A DNA stretch of 56,005 bases from Terriglobia bacterium (lineage in GTDB: Bacteria > Acidobacteriota > Terriglobia > Bryobacterales > Bryobacteraceae): the NCBI GenBank assembly GCA_020073615.1, contig JAIQEX010000028.1:1-56005 (forward strand). The letters are read 5' to 3'. A program made the position numbers and the translations under genes. Below, in pieces: positions 29,417-38,286 of this stretch. The notes under the pieces are model-generated. The model ran no database searches, was not told the origin of the DNA, and was given only the letters and a program-made list of their open reading frames with translations. The stretch's first letter is position 1. Every line of letters starts with the position of its first letter.

Positions 29417-31527
29417 TACCGGCCCTTCGCTCCGCCGTCTCGGCCCTCTCCCCCAGCAGCGCCCGCAACCATCTGGACCACTTTGAGGATGTCGAGAGCC
29501 GCCAGCAGCGGCGGCTCATCCACTACACGGCTGTGTCCATAGGAATCGTCGTCGTCTTCCTGATTCCGCACCGCCTCATCATCCCGGATGTTTTCTGGGC
29601 CGCCGCCGCCGCCAGTCTGGGTTTCATCGTTCCCCTGTTGTTGCTCACGGTCGTGTTGGCGCACCGGCGGCGCAGAGCGGCGGCCGAGTCCGCGCTGCTC
29701 ACCGCGTTCTGCGGCATGTCCATCCTGGTTTTCTGGATCATTGGTTCGAGCAAAGGCGACCCGCGCCTGCTGGCGCTCTACGCCCTGGGTATCTGCTCGC
29801 TGATGTTCATCTGGTGCAACGCCACTTTTGGGATCCGGCTCTGGAAACCGGCGCTCTGCTATCTCCTCATTTCGGTCAACATAATCGCCATGTTCACGCG
29901 CCTGCGCGGGCTCTCCTGGCAGTCCGTCCTGTGCCTGGCCCTGCTCACCGCGACCACCGCGGTGATGGCCCTGCTCTCCAATGTCTTCCTGCAGTGGGAC
30001 GAACGTGGATTCGTCTCCGAAGGCCAGCGCCTCCTGTCCGCTATCGTCGCCGGCCGGCACGACCTGTGGGCTTTCGACATTCCCACGGGCCGCGCCGAAG
30101 TCCTGCGCGCGACCGCCTCCGGCCCCCGCAGGACGTCCGGGCTGGACTACGATCGGTACTTATCGCTGGTCGATCCCGCCGATCGCCAATATGCGATCGA
30201 CTTCATCCACGGTTGCATCGCCAACGGCGAGTCCCGAACCCCCTGCCAATACCGGCTGAGAAGCAACTCCAAAGGAGAGTGTGCCTGGTACGAGGGAATC
30301 GGCAAAGTCGTGGAATACGATCTCAGCGGCCGGCCCATCACCCTGTTCGGCATGACGAATAATATCAGCGACCAGAAGTACCTGACCCGGCAGCTCCAGC
30401 AGCAATCGGAAGAAATTGCCCGTGCCACTCGCGCCAAGTCCGACATCCTGGCCACCATGAGTCACGAGATCCGCACGCCTCTCAACGGCATTCTCGGCAT
30501 GGCCTCCCTGCTTGCCGACATGGAGTTGACCGCCGGCCAGCGGCAAATGGTTTCGATCGTTCAAAGCAGCGGAGCCGTTCTGCTGCAGATCCTGAACGAT
30601 GTCCTGGATTTCAGCAAGATCGAGGCCGGAAAGCTGTCGTTGACGCCCGCGCCCTTTGAAGTCAAGGATGTCGTGGAGTCCTGTATGCGCTCGGTCCAAG
30701 CTTCCGCCCAGGCCAAACACCTCACCACCGCGATCCGCTTGTCGCCGGAGGTATCCCCATGGGTCGCCGGCGATGCCGTATGCCTCGGCAAGATTCTCAC
30801 GCACGTGCTGGCCAACGCCGTCAGTTTTACCAGGGAAGGGGGTGTCGATCTGGCTGTTTCCGCCGGCGCCCTGGCTTCCGGCGGCGCTCAGACCATTCGT
30901 TTCGCGGTCCGCGACACCGGAATCGGCATGGACCAGGAGGCCCGGAAAAGGCTCTTCTCGCCCTTCATCCGGGTCCATGGCAACGGTCTTACCGGAGCTT
31001 CGGGAACGGGCCTGGGCCTGGCGATCTCGAAGAGCCTGGTGGAAGCGATGGGCGGCTCGATTGCCTGCTCCAGCGTGTTAGGCCAGGGAAGCTGTTTCAC
31101 CATAGAATTGAGCTTGGCAACCTGCGTCCCGCCGCCGGCTCGTCCGGCCGGCTCCGGCAGGACCGGACCCGTGCGGATGCTGATCGCCGAAGATAATCCC
31201 GTTAACCAGGTGGTGATCGAGCGTATGGTGCGGCGGCTGGGATACACGCCCACAGTGGTTTCCAACGGGAGGGAAGCGGTGGAAGCGGTGAGCGGCGGCT
31301 CCTACGATATCGTCCTGATGGACTGCGAAATGCCCGTTCTCGATGGCATGGAAGCCACGCGCCTGATCCGCCGCATTCCGGGCCGCGGCCAACTCCCCAT
31401 CATCGCGTTGAGCGCGCATAGCCTGGAAGGCGGCGCGGCCGCCTGCCTGGCCTCCGGAATGTCGGCGTATCTCACGAAGCCGGTCGACTCGCAAATCCTC
31501 CGCGAGACGCTGCTCCGCTGGCTCTGA
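29413..31527 (+). CDS. Membrane-bound hybrid histidine kinase / response regulator
   Basis: A 704-residue paralogue of the preceding kinase: about six membrane segments (residues 35-200), PAS-like domain (about 215-330), HisKA with His351 in a canonical MSHEIRTPLNG, HATPase_c (DTGIGM; GTGLGLAIS) and receiver domain with Asp637 (IVLMDCEMPVLDG) and Lys in YLTKPV. The N box is altered (HVLANAVSFT for the usual LxNAxKFT). The ATG at 29413 is preferred to an earlier GTG because it overlaps the upstream TGA as ATGA. The two kinases probably work as a pair, perhaps heterodimers, downstream of the FadL-like channel. The output partner is unknown; no DNA-binding regulator is adjacent. Confidence 0.87.
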   Translation: MIPALRSAVSALSPSSARNHLDHFEDVESRQQRRLIHYTAVSIGIVVVFLIPHRLIIPDVFWAAAAASLGFIVPLLLLTVVLAHRRRRAAAESALLTAFCGMSILVFWIIGSSKGDPRLLALYALGICSLMFIWCNATFGIRLWKPALCYLLISVNIIAMFTRLRGLSWQSVLCLALLTATTAVMALLSNVFLQWDERGFVSEGQRLLSAIVAGRHDLWAFDIPTGRAEVLRATASGPRRTSGLDYDRYLSLVDPADRQYAIDFIHGCIANGESRTPCQYRLRSNSKGECAWYEGIGKVVEYDLSGRPITLFGMTNNISDQKYLTRQLQQQSEEIARATRAKSDILATMSHEIRTPLNGILGMASLLADMELTAGQRQMVSIVQSSGAVLLQILNDVLDFSKIEAGKLSLTPAPFEVKDVVESCMRSVQASAQAKHLTTAIRLSPEVSPWVAGDAVCLGKILTHVLANAVSFTREGGVDLAVSAGALASGGAQTIRFAVRDTGIGMDQEARKRLFSPFIRVHGNGLTGASGTGLGLAISKSLVEAMGGSIACSSVLGQGSCFTIELSLATCVPPPARPAGSGRTGPVRMLIAEDNPVNQVVIERMVRRLGYTPTVVSNGREAVEAVSGGSYDIVLMDCEMPVLDGMEATRLIRRIPGRGQLPIIALSAHSLEGGAAACLASGMSAYLTKPVDSQILRETLLRWL

Positions 31528-31801
31528 GCCAAACCGTGCTCACCTCGGGCTCCGAGGCGAAGCCCGGCCCGAAGATCGAGATCGCCTCGCCAGGGGCGAT
31601 CGCACTGCCGTCGTAGATCGTCTCCAGCTTTCCGTCGCGCGCAATCCCGTTGAGCAACCCCAGCGCCACCTCCCGCGCCGGAGGGCCGGACCGGAACGCC
31701 GCCCGCGAACAGTTCAATCCGGTGCCGGGCGGCAAGCGGCACAGCCATCCCAGGAACACACCGCGGCGAGAGACCATCCGTGTCAACGCACATCGCCACA
31801 A
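31472..31801 (-). pseudogene. Possible remnant of a TIGR03437-type gene
   Basis: A 109-codon minus-strand reading frame lies in the convergent gap between the second kinase and ribE and overlaps the kinase end by 56 bp. Its centre (GSAIAPGEAISIFGPGF) resembles the opening of the Solibacter-type TIGR03437 region, where a PGxxxSIxGxGF signature is typical. The flanking parts match nothing I recognise, and the overlap with a real gene argues against it being functional. The N-terminus contains SRRGVFLGWL, weakly like a Tat signal. I regard this as a decayed fragment at best. Confidence 0.25.
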
Positions 31802-31804
31802 AAG

Positions 31805-32446
31805 TCAGTACCCGTTCTCGCGCAGTTTCTCCACGGTGAGCGGCTCTTTCACGTTCAGCTTGCGCAGCAGCTTCTCCACGTGCTTGGCGAGGATGTCGCA
31901 CTCCAGGTTGACGCGCGCGCCGGGGCGATAGCCGCCCAGCGTCGTATGGCGGAAGGTATGCGGGATGATGGTGGCCGCAAGCACATCGCCCGTCAGTTCG
32001 GCGATGGTCAGGCTGATTCCGTCGATCGCGATCGAGCCTTTATAAACCAGGAAGGCGTCGAGATCGGCTGGCACGCGGATGCGCAGCCACCAGTTCTCGC
32101 CGCCCAGCTCTTCGAGCGACAGAAACTCGCCGGTGCCATCGACATGCCCCTGCACGATGTGCCCGCTCAGCCGGCCCGAAGGGGAAAGCGGCCTCTCCAG
32201 GTTGACGCGTGAACCGGCGCGCAGTGCGCCCAGGTTGCTGCGGCGCAGCGTCTCGGGCGCCAGATCGGCGGCGAAGGAATCGGCGCGCGCGTCCACCGCC
32301 GTGAGGCATACGCCGTTCACGGCGATGCTCGCGCCCTCGGCCAGGTCGGCGGTCACGGTGACGCAGCGCACCTTCAGGCGCGCGCCCGCGGTGCGCGTCT
32401 CGACGGCGGCCACCGTACCCAGCTCTTCAATGATCCCGGTGAACAT
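31805..32446 (-). CDS. ribE: Riboflavin synthase, alpha subunit
   Basis: A 213-residue enzyme that dismutates two 6,7-dimethyl-8-ribityllumazine molecules into riboflavin. It has the characteristic N-terminal MFTGIIEELGTV and two tandem lumazine-binding barrels (about 1-97 and 98-200), with SIAVNGVCLTAV and GSIAIDGISLTIA in equivalent positions and the GHVDGTG loop. The ATG at 32446 is the conserved family start and lies 20 bp inside the end of ribD. It is the last gene of ftsY-ribD-ribE. The name ribC is used in some genomes for the same enzyme. Confidence 0.95.
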   Translation of the reverse strand: MFTGIIEELGTVAAVETRTAGARLKVRCVTVTADLAEGASIAVNGVCLTAVDARADSFAADLAPETLRRSNLGALRAGSRVNLERPLSPSGRLSGHIVQGHVDGTGEFLSLEELGGENWWLRIRVPADLDAFLVYKGSIAIDGISLTIAELTGDVLAATIIPHTFRHTTLGGYRPGARVNLECDILAKHVEKLLRKLNVKEPLTVEKLRENGY

Positions 32447-33536
32447 CCACGTATCCTTCCAGGGCGAATTCATCGGGGGGGATGGGGTGGATGGTGGTGC
32501 GGTGAATGCGAATTGCGTCCGACCGGCGCCGCCGTCCGATGCCGCCCGCCAGGGGGAGGGCTTCCAGACCGCCGAGGATCTTGGGCCCGTAGTAGAAAAA
32601 GATGCGGTCCACGGCGCCCGACTCGAGCGCCGTCCAGTTCACTTTGCTGCCGGCCTCGATCATGAGCGAAAGATACTTCTGGCGCGCCAGCCAATCGACC
32701 ACGGCGCGCAAGTCGGAACGCCCGCCGGGCCCGTCGAAGATCAGCACCGGGACGCCGCGGGCCTCCATCGAGGCGCGCCGCTCGGGGGAAGAAGCGGAAG
32801 TGGCGACTGCCACCACGTCGCCCGCGGCGCTGCGCACCATTTTGCAGTCGAGCGGCAGGCGCAGTTGGGAATCCATCACGATGCGCAGCAGGGGACGGCA
32901 GCGCGGCAGGCCGGTGCGGTCGGTGAGCAGGCAATCGTCGGCCAGCACGGTGCCGATGCCGGTGAGGATGGCGTCGTGATCGTGGCGCAGCTCCTGCACG
33001 TGGGCGCGGGCGCGCTCGCTGGTGATCCAGCCGCGATTATCGTCGGGGGCGGAGATCTTCCCGTCGAGGGTAATGGCCGTTTTCAAAGTCACCAGCGGGC
33101 GGCCGGTGCGCATGAAGTGCAGGAAGGGTTCGTTGAGTTTCTCCGCCTCGGCGGCGAAGGTGGAGTCGAGCTCCACTTCCACCCCGGCCTGGCGAAGCTG
33201 GCGAAACCCCTGGCCGGCCACCAGCGGATTGGGGTCCTCCAGGGGCGCCACCACGCGCGCCACGCCGGCCCGGATGAGCGCGCCGGTGCAGGGCGGCGTG
33301 CGGCCCTGGTGGGCGCAGGGCTCCAGGTTGAGGTAGATGGTGGCGCCGAGCGCCCGCTCGCCGGCCTGCGCCAGCGCAATCACCTCGGCGTGCTGCATGC
33401 CGGCGTAGGTGTGAAAGCCGCGTCCTACCACTTCGCCGTCGCGTACCAGCACCGCGCCCACCATGGGGTTGGGACTGGCCAGCGCCCGGCCCTGCCGCGC
33501 CAGATCGAGCGCCTCGCGCATGGGTGTAGGATTCAT
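32427..33536 (-). CDS. ribD: Bifunctional riboflavin biosynthesis deaminase/reductase
   Basis: A 369-residue enzyme performing the second and third steps of riboflavin synthesis: deamination of the pyrimidine intermediate and NADPH-dependent reduction of its ribosyl side chain. The N-terminal zinc deaminase carries HAEVIAL and PCAHQGRTPPC; the C-terminal reductase (about 145-365) carries KTAITLDGKIS, ITSERARAHVQELR and LIEAGSKVNWT. The ATG at 33536 overlaps the ftsY stop as ATGA, so translation is coupled. Length matches the family (360-370). Confidence 0.95.
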   Translation of the reverse strand: MNPTPMREALDLARQGRALASPNPMVGAVLVRDGEVVGRGFHTYAGMQHAEVIALAQAGERALGATIYLNLEPCAHQGRTPPCTGALIRAGVARVVAPLEDPNPLVAGQGFRQLRQAGVEVELDSTFAAEAEKLNEPFLHFMRTGRPLVTLKTAITLDGKISAPDDNRGWITSERARAHVQELRHDHDAILTGIGTVLADDCLLTDRTGLPRCRPLLRIVMDSQLRLPLDCKMVRSAAGDVVAVATSASSPERRASMEARGVPVLIFDGPGGRSDLRAVVDWLARQKYLSLMIEAGSKVNWTALESGAVDRIFFYYGPKILGGLEALPLAGGIGRRRRSDAIRIHRTTIHPIPPDEFALEGYVDVHRDH

Positions 33537-34483
33537 GGTTCGAACAGCGAGGCGATGAACTTCTCGGCGTCGAAGGGCAGCAGGTCGTCGATCTTCTCGC
33601 CGACGCCCACGTAGCGGATGGGCAGATTCAGCTCGTGGGCGATGGCCACCACGATGCCGCCCTTGGCCGTGCCATCGAGCTTGGCCAGCACGATTCCGGT
33701 GACGCCCGCCGTCTCGGTGAACTTGCGGGCCTGCTCCAGGCCGTTCTGCCCGGTGGTGGCGTCGAGCACCAGCAGCACCTCGTGGGGCGCATCGGGAATC
33801 ACTTTCTTGGCCGTGCGGCTCATCTTCTGCAGCTCGGCCATCAGATTCTCTTTGGTCTGCAGGCGGCCGGCGGTATCGACGACGACGTAGTCCACCTGGC
33901 GCGCGCGCGCCGCCTGCACGGCGTCGAACAGCACGGCCGAGGGGTCGCTGCCGGGACCCTGCCGCACCACCTGCGTGCCCGTGCGAGCGCCCCAGATCTC
34001 GAGCTGCTCGATGGCCGCCGCGCGGAAAGTGTCGGCCGCGCACAACAGCACCGAGCGGTTCTCGTTCTTGAAGCGCTGTGCCAGCTTGCCGATGGAGGTG
34101 GTCTTGCCCGAGCCGTTCACACCCACCACCAAGATCACCGCCGGGGGCGAGGCCACGCGCGCCGGAGGGCGCTCGCTGGCTTCGAGGATCTCGAGCAGGT
34201 GTTCGCGGATGAGGCCGCGCAGCTCCGCGGCATCGTTCAACTGGTGGCGCTCGACGCGCTGCCGGATGCGGTCCAGGATCTCTTGCGTAGTGCGCACGCC
34301 GATATCGGCCGAGATGAGCGTGGCCTCGAGATCGTCGAGCAGGCCGGCGTTGATCTCCTTGCGGCCCTCGAGCGCGTCTTCGAGCGCGGAGACCAGCCCG
34401 GCGCGCGTCTTCTGAACGCCGCTCTTGAGCTTTTCAAGAAGGGATGGCTCCTGCTCGACCGAGCCGAATAGAGTCTGGATCAT
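33533..34483 (-). CDS. ftsY: Signal recognition particle receptor FtsY
   Basis: A 316-residue GTPase that docks SRP-ribosome complexes at the inner membrane. The NG domain is complete: N-domain four-helix bundle (about 15-95), G1 GVNGSGKTT, ADTFRAAA, G3 DTAGR, G4 LAKLDGTAKGG and the C-terminal GVGEKIDDLLPFD motif. It lacks the long acidic A domain of enterobacterial FtsY, as is usual outside that group. It heads an operon with ribD and ribE. The ATG at 34483 is the only sensible start. Confidence 0.96.
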   Translation of the reverse strand: MIQTLFGSVEQEPSLLEKLKSGVQKTRAGLVSALEDALEGRKEINAGLLDDLEATLISADIGVRTTQEILDRIRQRVERHQLNDAAELRGLIREHLLEILEASERPPARVASPPAVILVVGVNGSGKTTSIGKLAQRFKNENRSVLLCAADTFRAAAIEQLEIWGARTGTQVVRQGPGSDPSAVLFDAVQAARARQVDYVVVDTAGRLQTKENLMAELQKMSRTAKKVIPDAPHEVLLVLDATTGQNGLEQARKFTETAGVTGIVLAKLDGTAKGGIVVAIAHELNLPIRYVGVGEKIDDLLPFDAEKFIASLFEP

Positions 34484-34527
34484 TTTGATTCATTTTAGCG
34501 CGCGCCATCGGTGGGACGGCCGACCGT

Positions 34528-34605
34528 TTTCACCGCCGAGGCGCCGAGCCGCCGAGAACGTAGGGTCTCTCGGCGTCTCGGCGTCTCGGCGCCTCGGCGG
34601 TGAAA
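34528..34605. repeat. Intergenic inverted repeat made of GCCGAG units
   Basis: A perfect 21-bp arm at 34528-34548 pairs with 34585-34605; the inner parts extend the hairpin imperfectly. Each arm is itself a tandem of GCCGAG-type hexamers separated by two bases. It lies just downstream of the kinase gene stop (34619, minus strand), so it could end that transcript, but no T-run follows. It resembles dispersed palindromic REP-like elements. Confidence 0.6.
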
Positions 34606-34618
34606 TCCTATCGACCGA

Positions 34619-37264
34619 TTACCGGCCCAAGGGCCACAGGCGGCTCCAGAATCCGCGGGGCTGCGGGAAGCCTTCGAGCATCCAGATGTCGCCCCGCACG
34701 TTCTGCACCGTGGTGGTGACGCTCTTGCCGTCCGGTGAGGGGCTGAGCCGGTCCTTGGCAAAAATTAGGACTGACCCGGACTTGTAGATGATCTTCTCGG
34801 TGCCGCTGGCGACGTCGATGGTACCGAATTCCCACTTGTCGTCCCCGGCGTCGAAAAGCGCGTAGAGCGATTTGCTGTCGCGTGCCCAGGACGCGAAGCA
34901 GTGCCGCTTGCTCACGGTGCGGTGCTCTTTGCCGTCGGGCGAAATCAGCTCCACGCCATCCTTGCCCGAGCAGGCGATCCAGCGTCCGTCGGGCGACCAC
35001 TCGGGCGGGCTCGAACAGGCCTTGACCGCAATTCGGGCGGGCGGCTCGCTCGATCCCACGCGCGCTTTCACGAGGCCGCCTTTGGCAGAGAAGTACGCGA
35101 TCCAGTTGCCGTCGGGCGACCACGACGCCCCGATGGCGAAGTCGTCGGCGCTGTTCAAACGAACCGGCGTGCCCCCGCTCGAGGGCGAGAGCCACAACTC
35201 GCCGAACTGCTTGCTGCTATGGCGCGTGTAGACCACGCGCGTGCCATCGGGCGAAAACGAGGGCGTCACAAAGCCGAGATTCTCGCTCCCCGGGAAATCG
35301 CGCTGCGTCACCAGCGGCCGTTCCCAATCCCCCTGGGCGCTGCGCAGCCAGATCTCCGGGTGGCCGCTGCGGTCGGTAACGTAGACCAGCGCCGAGCCGG
35401 TGCGCGACCATTCCGGGAACGCTTCGCTTCTGCTGGTGGCGATCAAGGGGCGCGGCGGGCCGCCGGCGAGGGGAAGCTCTACAATGTCGCTCTGCTGGCT
35501 GATCAGTTGGTAGGCCAGCTTTGTGCCATCGGGCGAGACGGCCGGCTCGCTCTTGTTGCCTTCATCCGCGGTGATCGGCTGGAGGGTTTCCTGCGCGCTG
35601 TCGGCCATCCAAATCTGGTTGCGCGTGTGCGCATCCGACAGCGAGCCCATCACGAAATGGCGGCTGTCGGGCATCCAACTGGGTTCGGGCACGCCGGCGC
35701 CGAACATCTGCGCGGCCAGAATGCGGTGCGGCTGGCCCTGCGCCTTGGCGCCATCGGGAAACGGCAGCAGCCACATCTCGCTTCCGCTGCCGCGCGGAAA
35801 GGCCGCGAGAATCCGCCGTCCGTCGGGCGAAAAGCGAATGTGCACCGGGGTGTACCCGCCGTTCACCTGAAAGGGCGCGGGGGTATACGCGCGCAGATCG
35901 GCGCCCGGAGGAGACGAAATCCAGACCGATCCCAGGTCGCGGCCGTGGTCGCTGGTGGTCTTCCACACCGCCAGGGTCTGGCCGTCGGGCGACATGGTGG
36001 CGCTGGGAAACGAGCCTTTCAGCACCTGCACCTTTTCGCCGCCGGCGCGGCCCAGCGACCAGATGCCGTCGTCGGCATGGAGGTAGATACGGGCGCCGTC
36101 GGCCGACCAGAAGAGGGCGCTGGCGGAATCGATCTTGGCGATGGCGCTGGGTACCAGCGAATCCAGGCTGCGCACCATGATGCGATCGTCGCCGCCGAAA
36201 ATCTGGCGCACGTAGGCGATGTCCTTGCCGTCGGGGGACCAGGCGGGGTGACTGTGCACATCGCCATCGGTTGCCAGCGGCGTGAAATGATACGCCGCCA
36301 GCGAACCGCCGCGGGGCGCGGTCGTCAGCAGGATGATGGCGAGAACGCACACCAGCGCCAGAACGGCGGTGGCGATGGCCAGGAGCGGCAGCCGCCGCTG
36401 GCGCGCGATGGCCGGCGCGGGCGCGATCATGGTGCTGCCGCCGGGTGAGAGCGCGCGCAGGTTGAACGCCAAGTCCTGAGCCGACTGGAAACGGTGCGAC
36501 GGCTCCTTTTCCAGGCAGTGAAAGACGATCTGGCGGAGGGCGGGCGGTACGGTTTCGGGCAGCTCGGCCGGGTCTTCGCGCAGGATCGCGGCCATGGTTT
36601 CGATGGACGTGCCGCGGGCGAAGGCGGTCTTGCCGGCGAGCATCTCGTGGAGGACGATGCCCAGGGAAAAAATGTCGGAGCGCGCGTCGGCGTTGCCGCC
36701 GCTCACCTGCTCGGGCGACATGTATCCCACCGTGCCCATGACCATGCCGGGCTGCGTCATGGTGGCCGTGCCCTGGGCGGCGGGGGGTTGATAGCGCGCC
36801 AGGCCGAAATCCAGAATCTTGGCGCGGCCGTCGCGCGTGAGCATGATGTTCTCCGGCTTGAGGTCGCGATGGACCACGCCCGCGGCATGGGCGGCGGCCA
36901 AACCGTCGGCCACCTGCGCGGCCACGTCCAGCGCCTTGCGCCGCGGCACGGGGCCGCGCTCGATGAGATCGCGCAGCGGCTCGCCCTCCACCAGTTCGGA
37001 GACGATGTAAGCCACGCCGTCCTGCTCGCCGGCGTCGTAGACGGCCACGATGCTGGGATGATTGAGCGCGCTGGCGGCGCGCGATTCCTGCTCGAAGCGG
37101 CGGCGGCGGTCGGGGCTTTGCGCGAATTCGGCGGGCAGAATCTTGATGGCCACCTCGCGGCCCAGGCGGGTATCGCGCGCGCGATACACTTCACCCATGG
37201 CGCCGGCGCCCAGGCGGCCGATCAGTTCATATGCGCCCAGGCGCGCGCCGGGAACTAACTCCAC
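34619..37264 (-). CDS. Serine/threonine protein kinase with C-terminal TolB-like propeller
   Basis: An 881-residue transmembrane kinase. The PknB-type kinase domain spans about 12-270 with an intact glycine loop (GRLGAGAMGEVY), catalytic Lys41 (VAIKIL), HRD at 132-134, DFG at 152-154 and GYMSPEQ. One membrane helix follows at about 292-314. The extracellular part (about 325-875) is a WD40-like PD40/TolB propeller with many HPAWSPDGKDIAYV-type repeats. Such sensors are common in Acidobacteria; substrates are unknown. The start is a GTG at 37264 with GAGGA upstream. It is divergent from the dehydrogenase-like gene across 47 bp. Confidence 0.92.
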   Translation of the reverse strand: MELVPGARLGAYELIGRLGAGAMGEVYRARDTRLGREVAIKILPAEFAQSPDRRRRFEQESRAASALNHPSIVAVYDAGEQDGVAYIVSELVEGEPLRDLIERGPVPRRKALDVAAQVADGLAAAHAAGVVHRDLKPENIMLTRDGRAKILDFGLARYQPPAAQGTATMTQPGMVMGTVGYMSPEQVSGGNADARSDIFSLGIVLHEMLAGKTAFARGTSIETMAAILREDPAELPETVPPALRQIVFHCLEKEPSHRFQSAQDLAFNLRALSPGGSTMIAPAPAIARQRRLPLLAIATAVLALVCVLAIILLTTAPRGGSLAAYHFTPLATDGDVHSHPAWSPDGKDIAYVRQIFGGDDRIMVRSLDSLVPSAIAKIDSASALFWSADGARIYLHADDGIWSLGRAGGEKVQVLKGSFPSATMSPDGQTLAVWKTTSDHGRDLGSVWISSPPGADLRAYTPAPFQVNGGYTPVHIRFSPDGRRILAAFPRGSGSEMWLLPFPDGAKAQGQPHRILAAQMFGAGVPEPSWMPDSRHFVMGSLSDAHTRNQIWMADSAQETLQPITADEGNKSEPAVSPDGTKLAYQLISQQSDIVELPLAGGPPRPLIATSRSEAFPEWSRTGSALVYVTDRSGHPEIWLRSAQGDWERPLVTQRDFPGSENLGFVTPSFSPDGTRVVYTRHSSKQFGELWLSPSSGGTPVRLNSADDFAIGASWSPDGNWIAYFSAKGGLVKARVGSSEPPARIAVKACSSPPEWSPDGRWIACSGKDGVELISPDGKEHRTVSKRHCFASWARDSKSLYALFDAGDDKWEFGTIDVASGTEKIIYKSGSVLIFAKDRLSPSPDGKSVTTTVQNVRGDIWMLEGFPQPRGFWSRLWPLGR

Positions 37265-37290
37265 GGGAAACCGGTCCTCACCATGCCCAC

Positions 37291-37300
37291 ATTGTATACT
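37291..37300. promoter_or_regulatory. Symmetric -10 element in a 47-bp divergent promoter region
   Basis: ATTGTATACT reads TATACT (37295-37300) on the plus strand and TACAAT (37296-37291) on the minus strand, so both divergent genes could use overlapping -10 boxes. The plus start would give a leader of about five bases. No good -35 is visible on either strand, which keeps confidence low. Confidence 0.35.
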
Positions 37301-37311
37301 GGCCCTGTCAG

Positions 37312-38268
37312 ATGCCCACGATAGATAAGGCCGCCATCTTCGGCGCCGCCGGCGCCATTGGCCAGGCGGTGGCGCCGGAACTGGAGCGGCGCGGCATCCC
37401 GTTCCGCGTGGTGGGCCGTTCCCGGCCCAGGCTGGAGGCGGCGTTCGGCGGTTTGAAGCACGCCGAGATTTTCGATGCCGACCTGGCGGACCTGCGCGCG
37501 GCGGGCGGCGCCGCGCGCGGCATCGACACCATCATTTACACCGTTGGTCTTCCGTACCCTTCCCATCATCTGCATCCCGTGCTAATGCGCACTACCATCG
37601 AAGCGGCGGTGGCCATGCAGGTGAAGCGCCTGGTCCTGGTGTCGAGCGTCTACCCTTACGGCGTGCCGCGCGCGGCGCGCGTGGCGGAGACACACCCACG
37701 CCAGCCCGAGGCGCGCAAGGGCAAGTTTCGCAAGGAGCAGGAGGATGCGGTTCTGGACGCCCACCAGAAGGGTCAACTGGCGGGGCTGATTGTGCGCCTG
37801 CCCGATTTCTACGGGCCGGACGCCGACAACAGCCTGGCCAATCCCGTCTTCCGCGCGGCCCTGGACGGCAAGACGGCCAACTGGATCGGCCCCGTGAACA
37901 CGCCGCACGAATTCGTCTTCGTGCCCGACACGGGGCCGGTGATCGCGGACCTGGCGTCGTGCGAAGAATGTTACGGCGAAGTGTGGAATTTCGGCGGCCC
38001 CGGCGAAATCAACGCCATGGATTTCATCACGCGCATCTACCGCGCCGTAGGCCGCGGTCCCAAGTACCGCTCGGTGGGCCGCGGGATGCTGAAGATCATG
38101 GGCTGGTTCAGTCCGCTGTACCGCGAGCTTCCGGAGATGCTGTACCTGCAGGAGACGCCCATCATCCTCGACGACGGCAAGTTGCTCCGCAAATTCGGCG
38201 CGGTACACAAGACGCCCTACGACGAAGGCATTCGTAAGACGCTCGATTGGATGCGGGCAAAGTCCTGA
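37312..38268 (+). CDS. NAD(P)-dependent epimerase/dehydratase-like protein
   Basis: A 318-residue extended short-chain dehydrogenase-like protein. The N-terminal dinucleotide-binding loop IFGAAGAIGQAV fits GxxGxxG, VLVSSVYPYG is the usual strand-5 segment, and VRLPDFYGPDADNS resembles the substrate region. The catalytic YxxxK is not visible where expected: the corresponding stretch is GKFRKEQE. It may therefore be an atypical reductase or an NADP-binding regulator of NmrA type. The ATG at 37312 is chosen over an upstream frame start because homologous proteins begin just before the nucleotide-binding loop. The following gene starts 18 bp after its stop. Confidence 0.75.
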   Translation: MPTIDKAAIFGAAGAIGQAVAPELERRGIPFRVVGRSRPRLEAAFGGLKHAEIFDADLADLRAAGGAARGIDTIIYTVGLPYPSHHLHPVLMRTTIEAAVAMQVKRLVLVSSVYPYGVPRAARVAETHPRQPEARKGKFRKEQEDAVLDAHQKGQLAGLIVRLPDFYGPDADNSLANPVFRAALDGKTANWIGPVNTPHEFVFVPDTGPVIADLASCEECYGEVWNFGGPGEINAMDFITRIYRAVGRGPKYRSVGRGMLKIMGWFSPLYRELPEMLYLQETPIILDDGKLLRKFGAVHKTPYDEGIRKTLDWMRAKS

Positions 38269-38286
38269 AGTTGCTAGAATTGCCAT

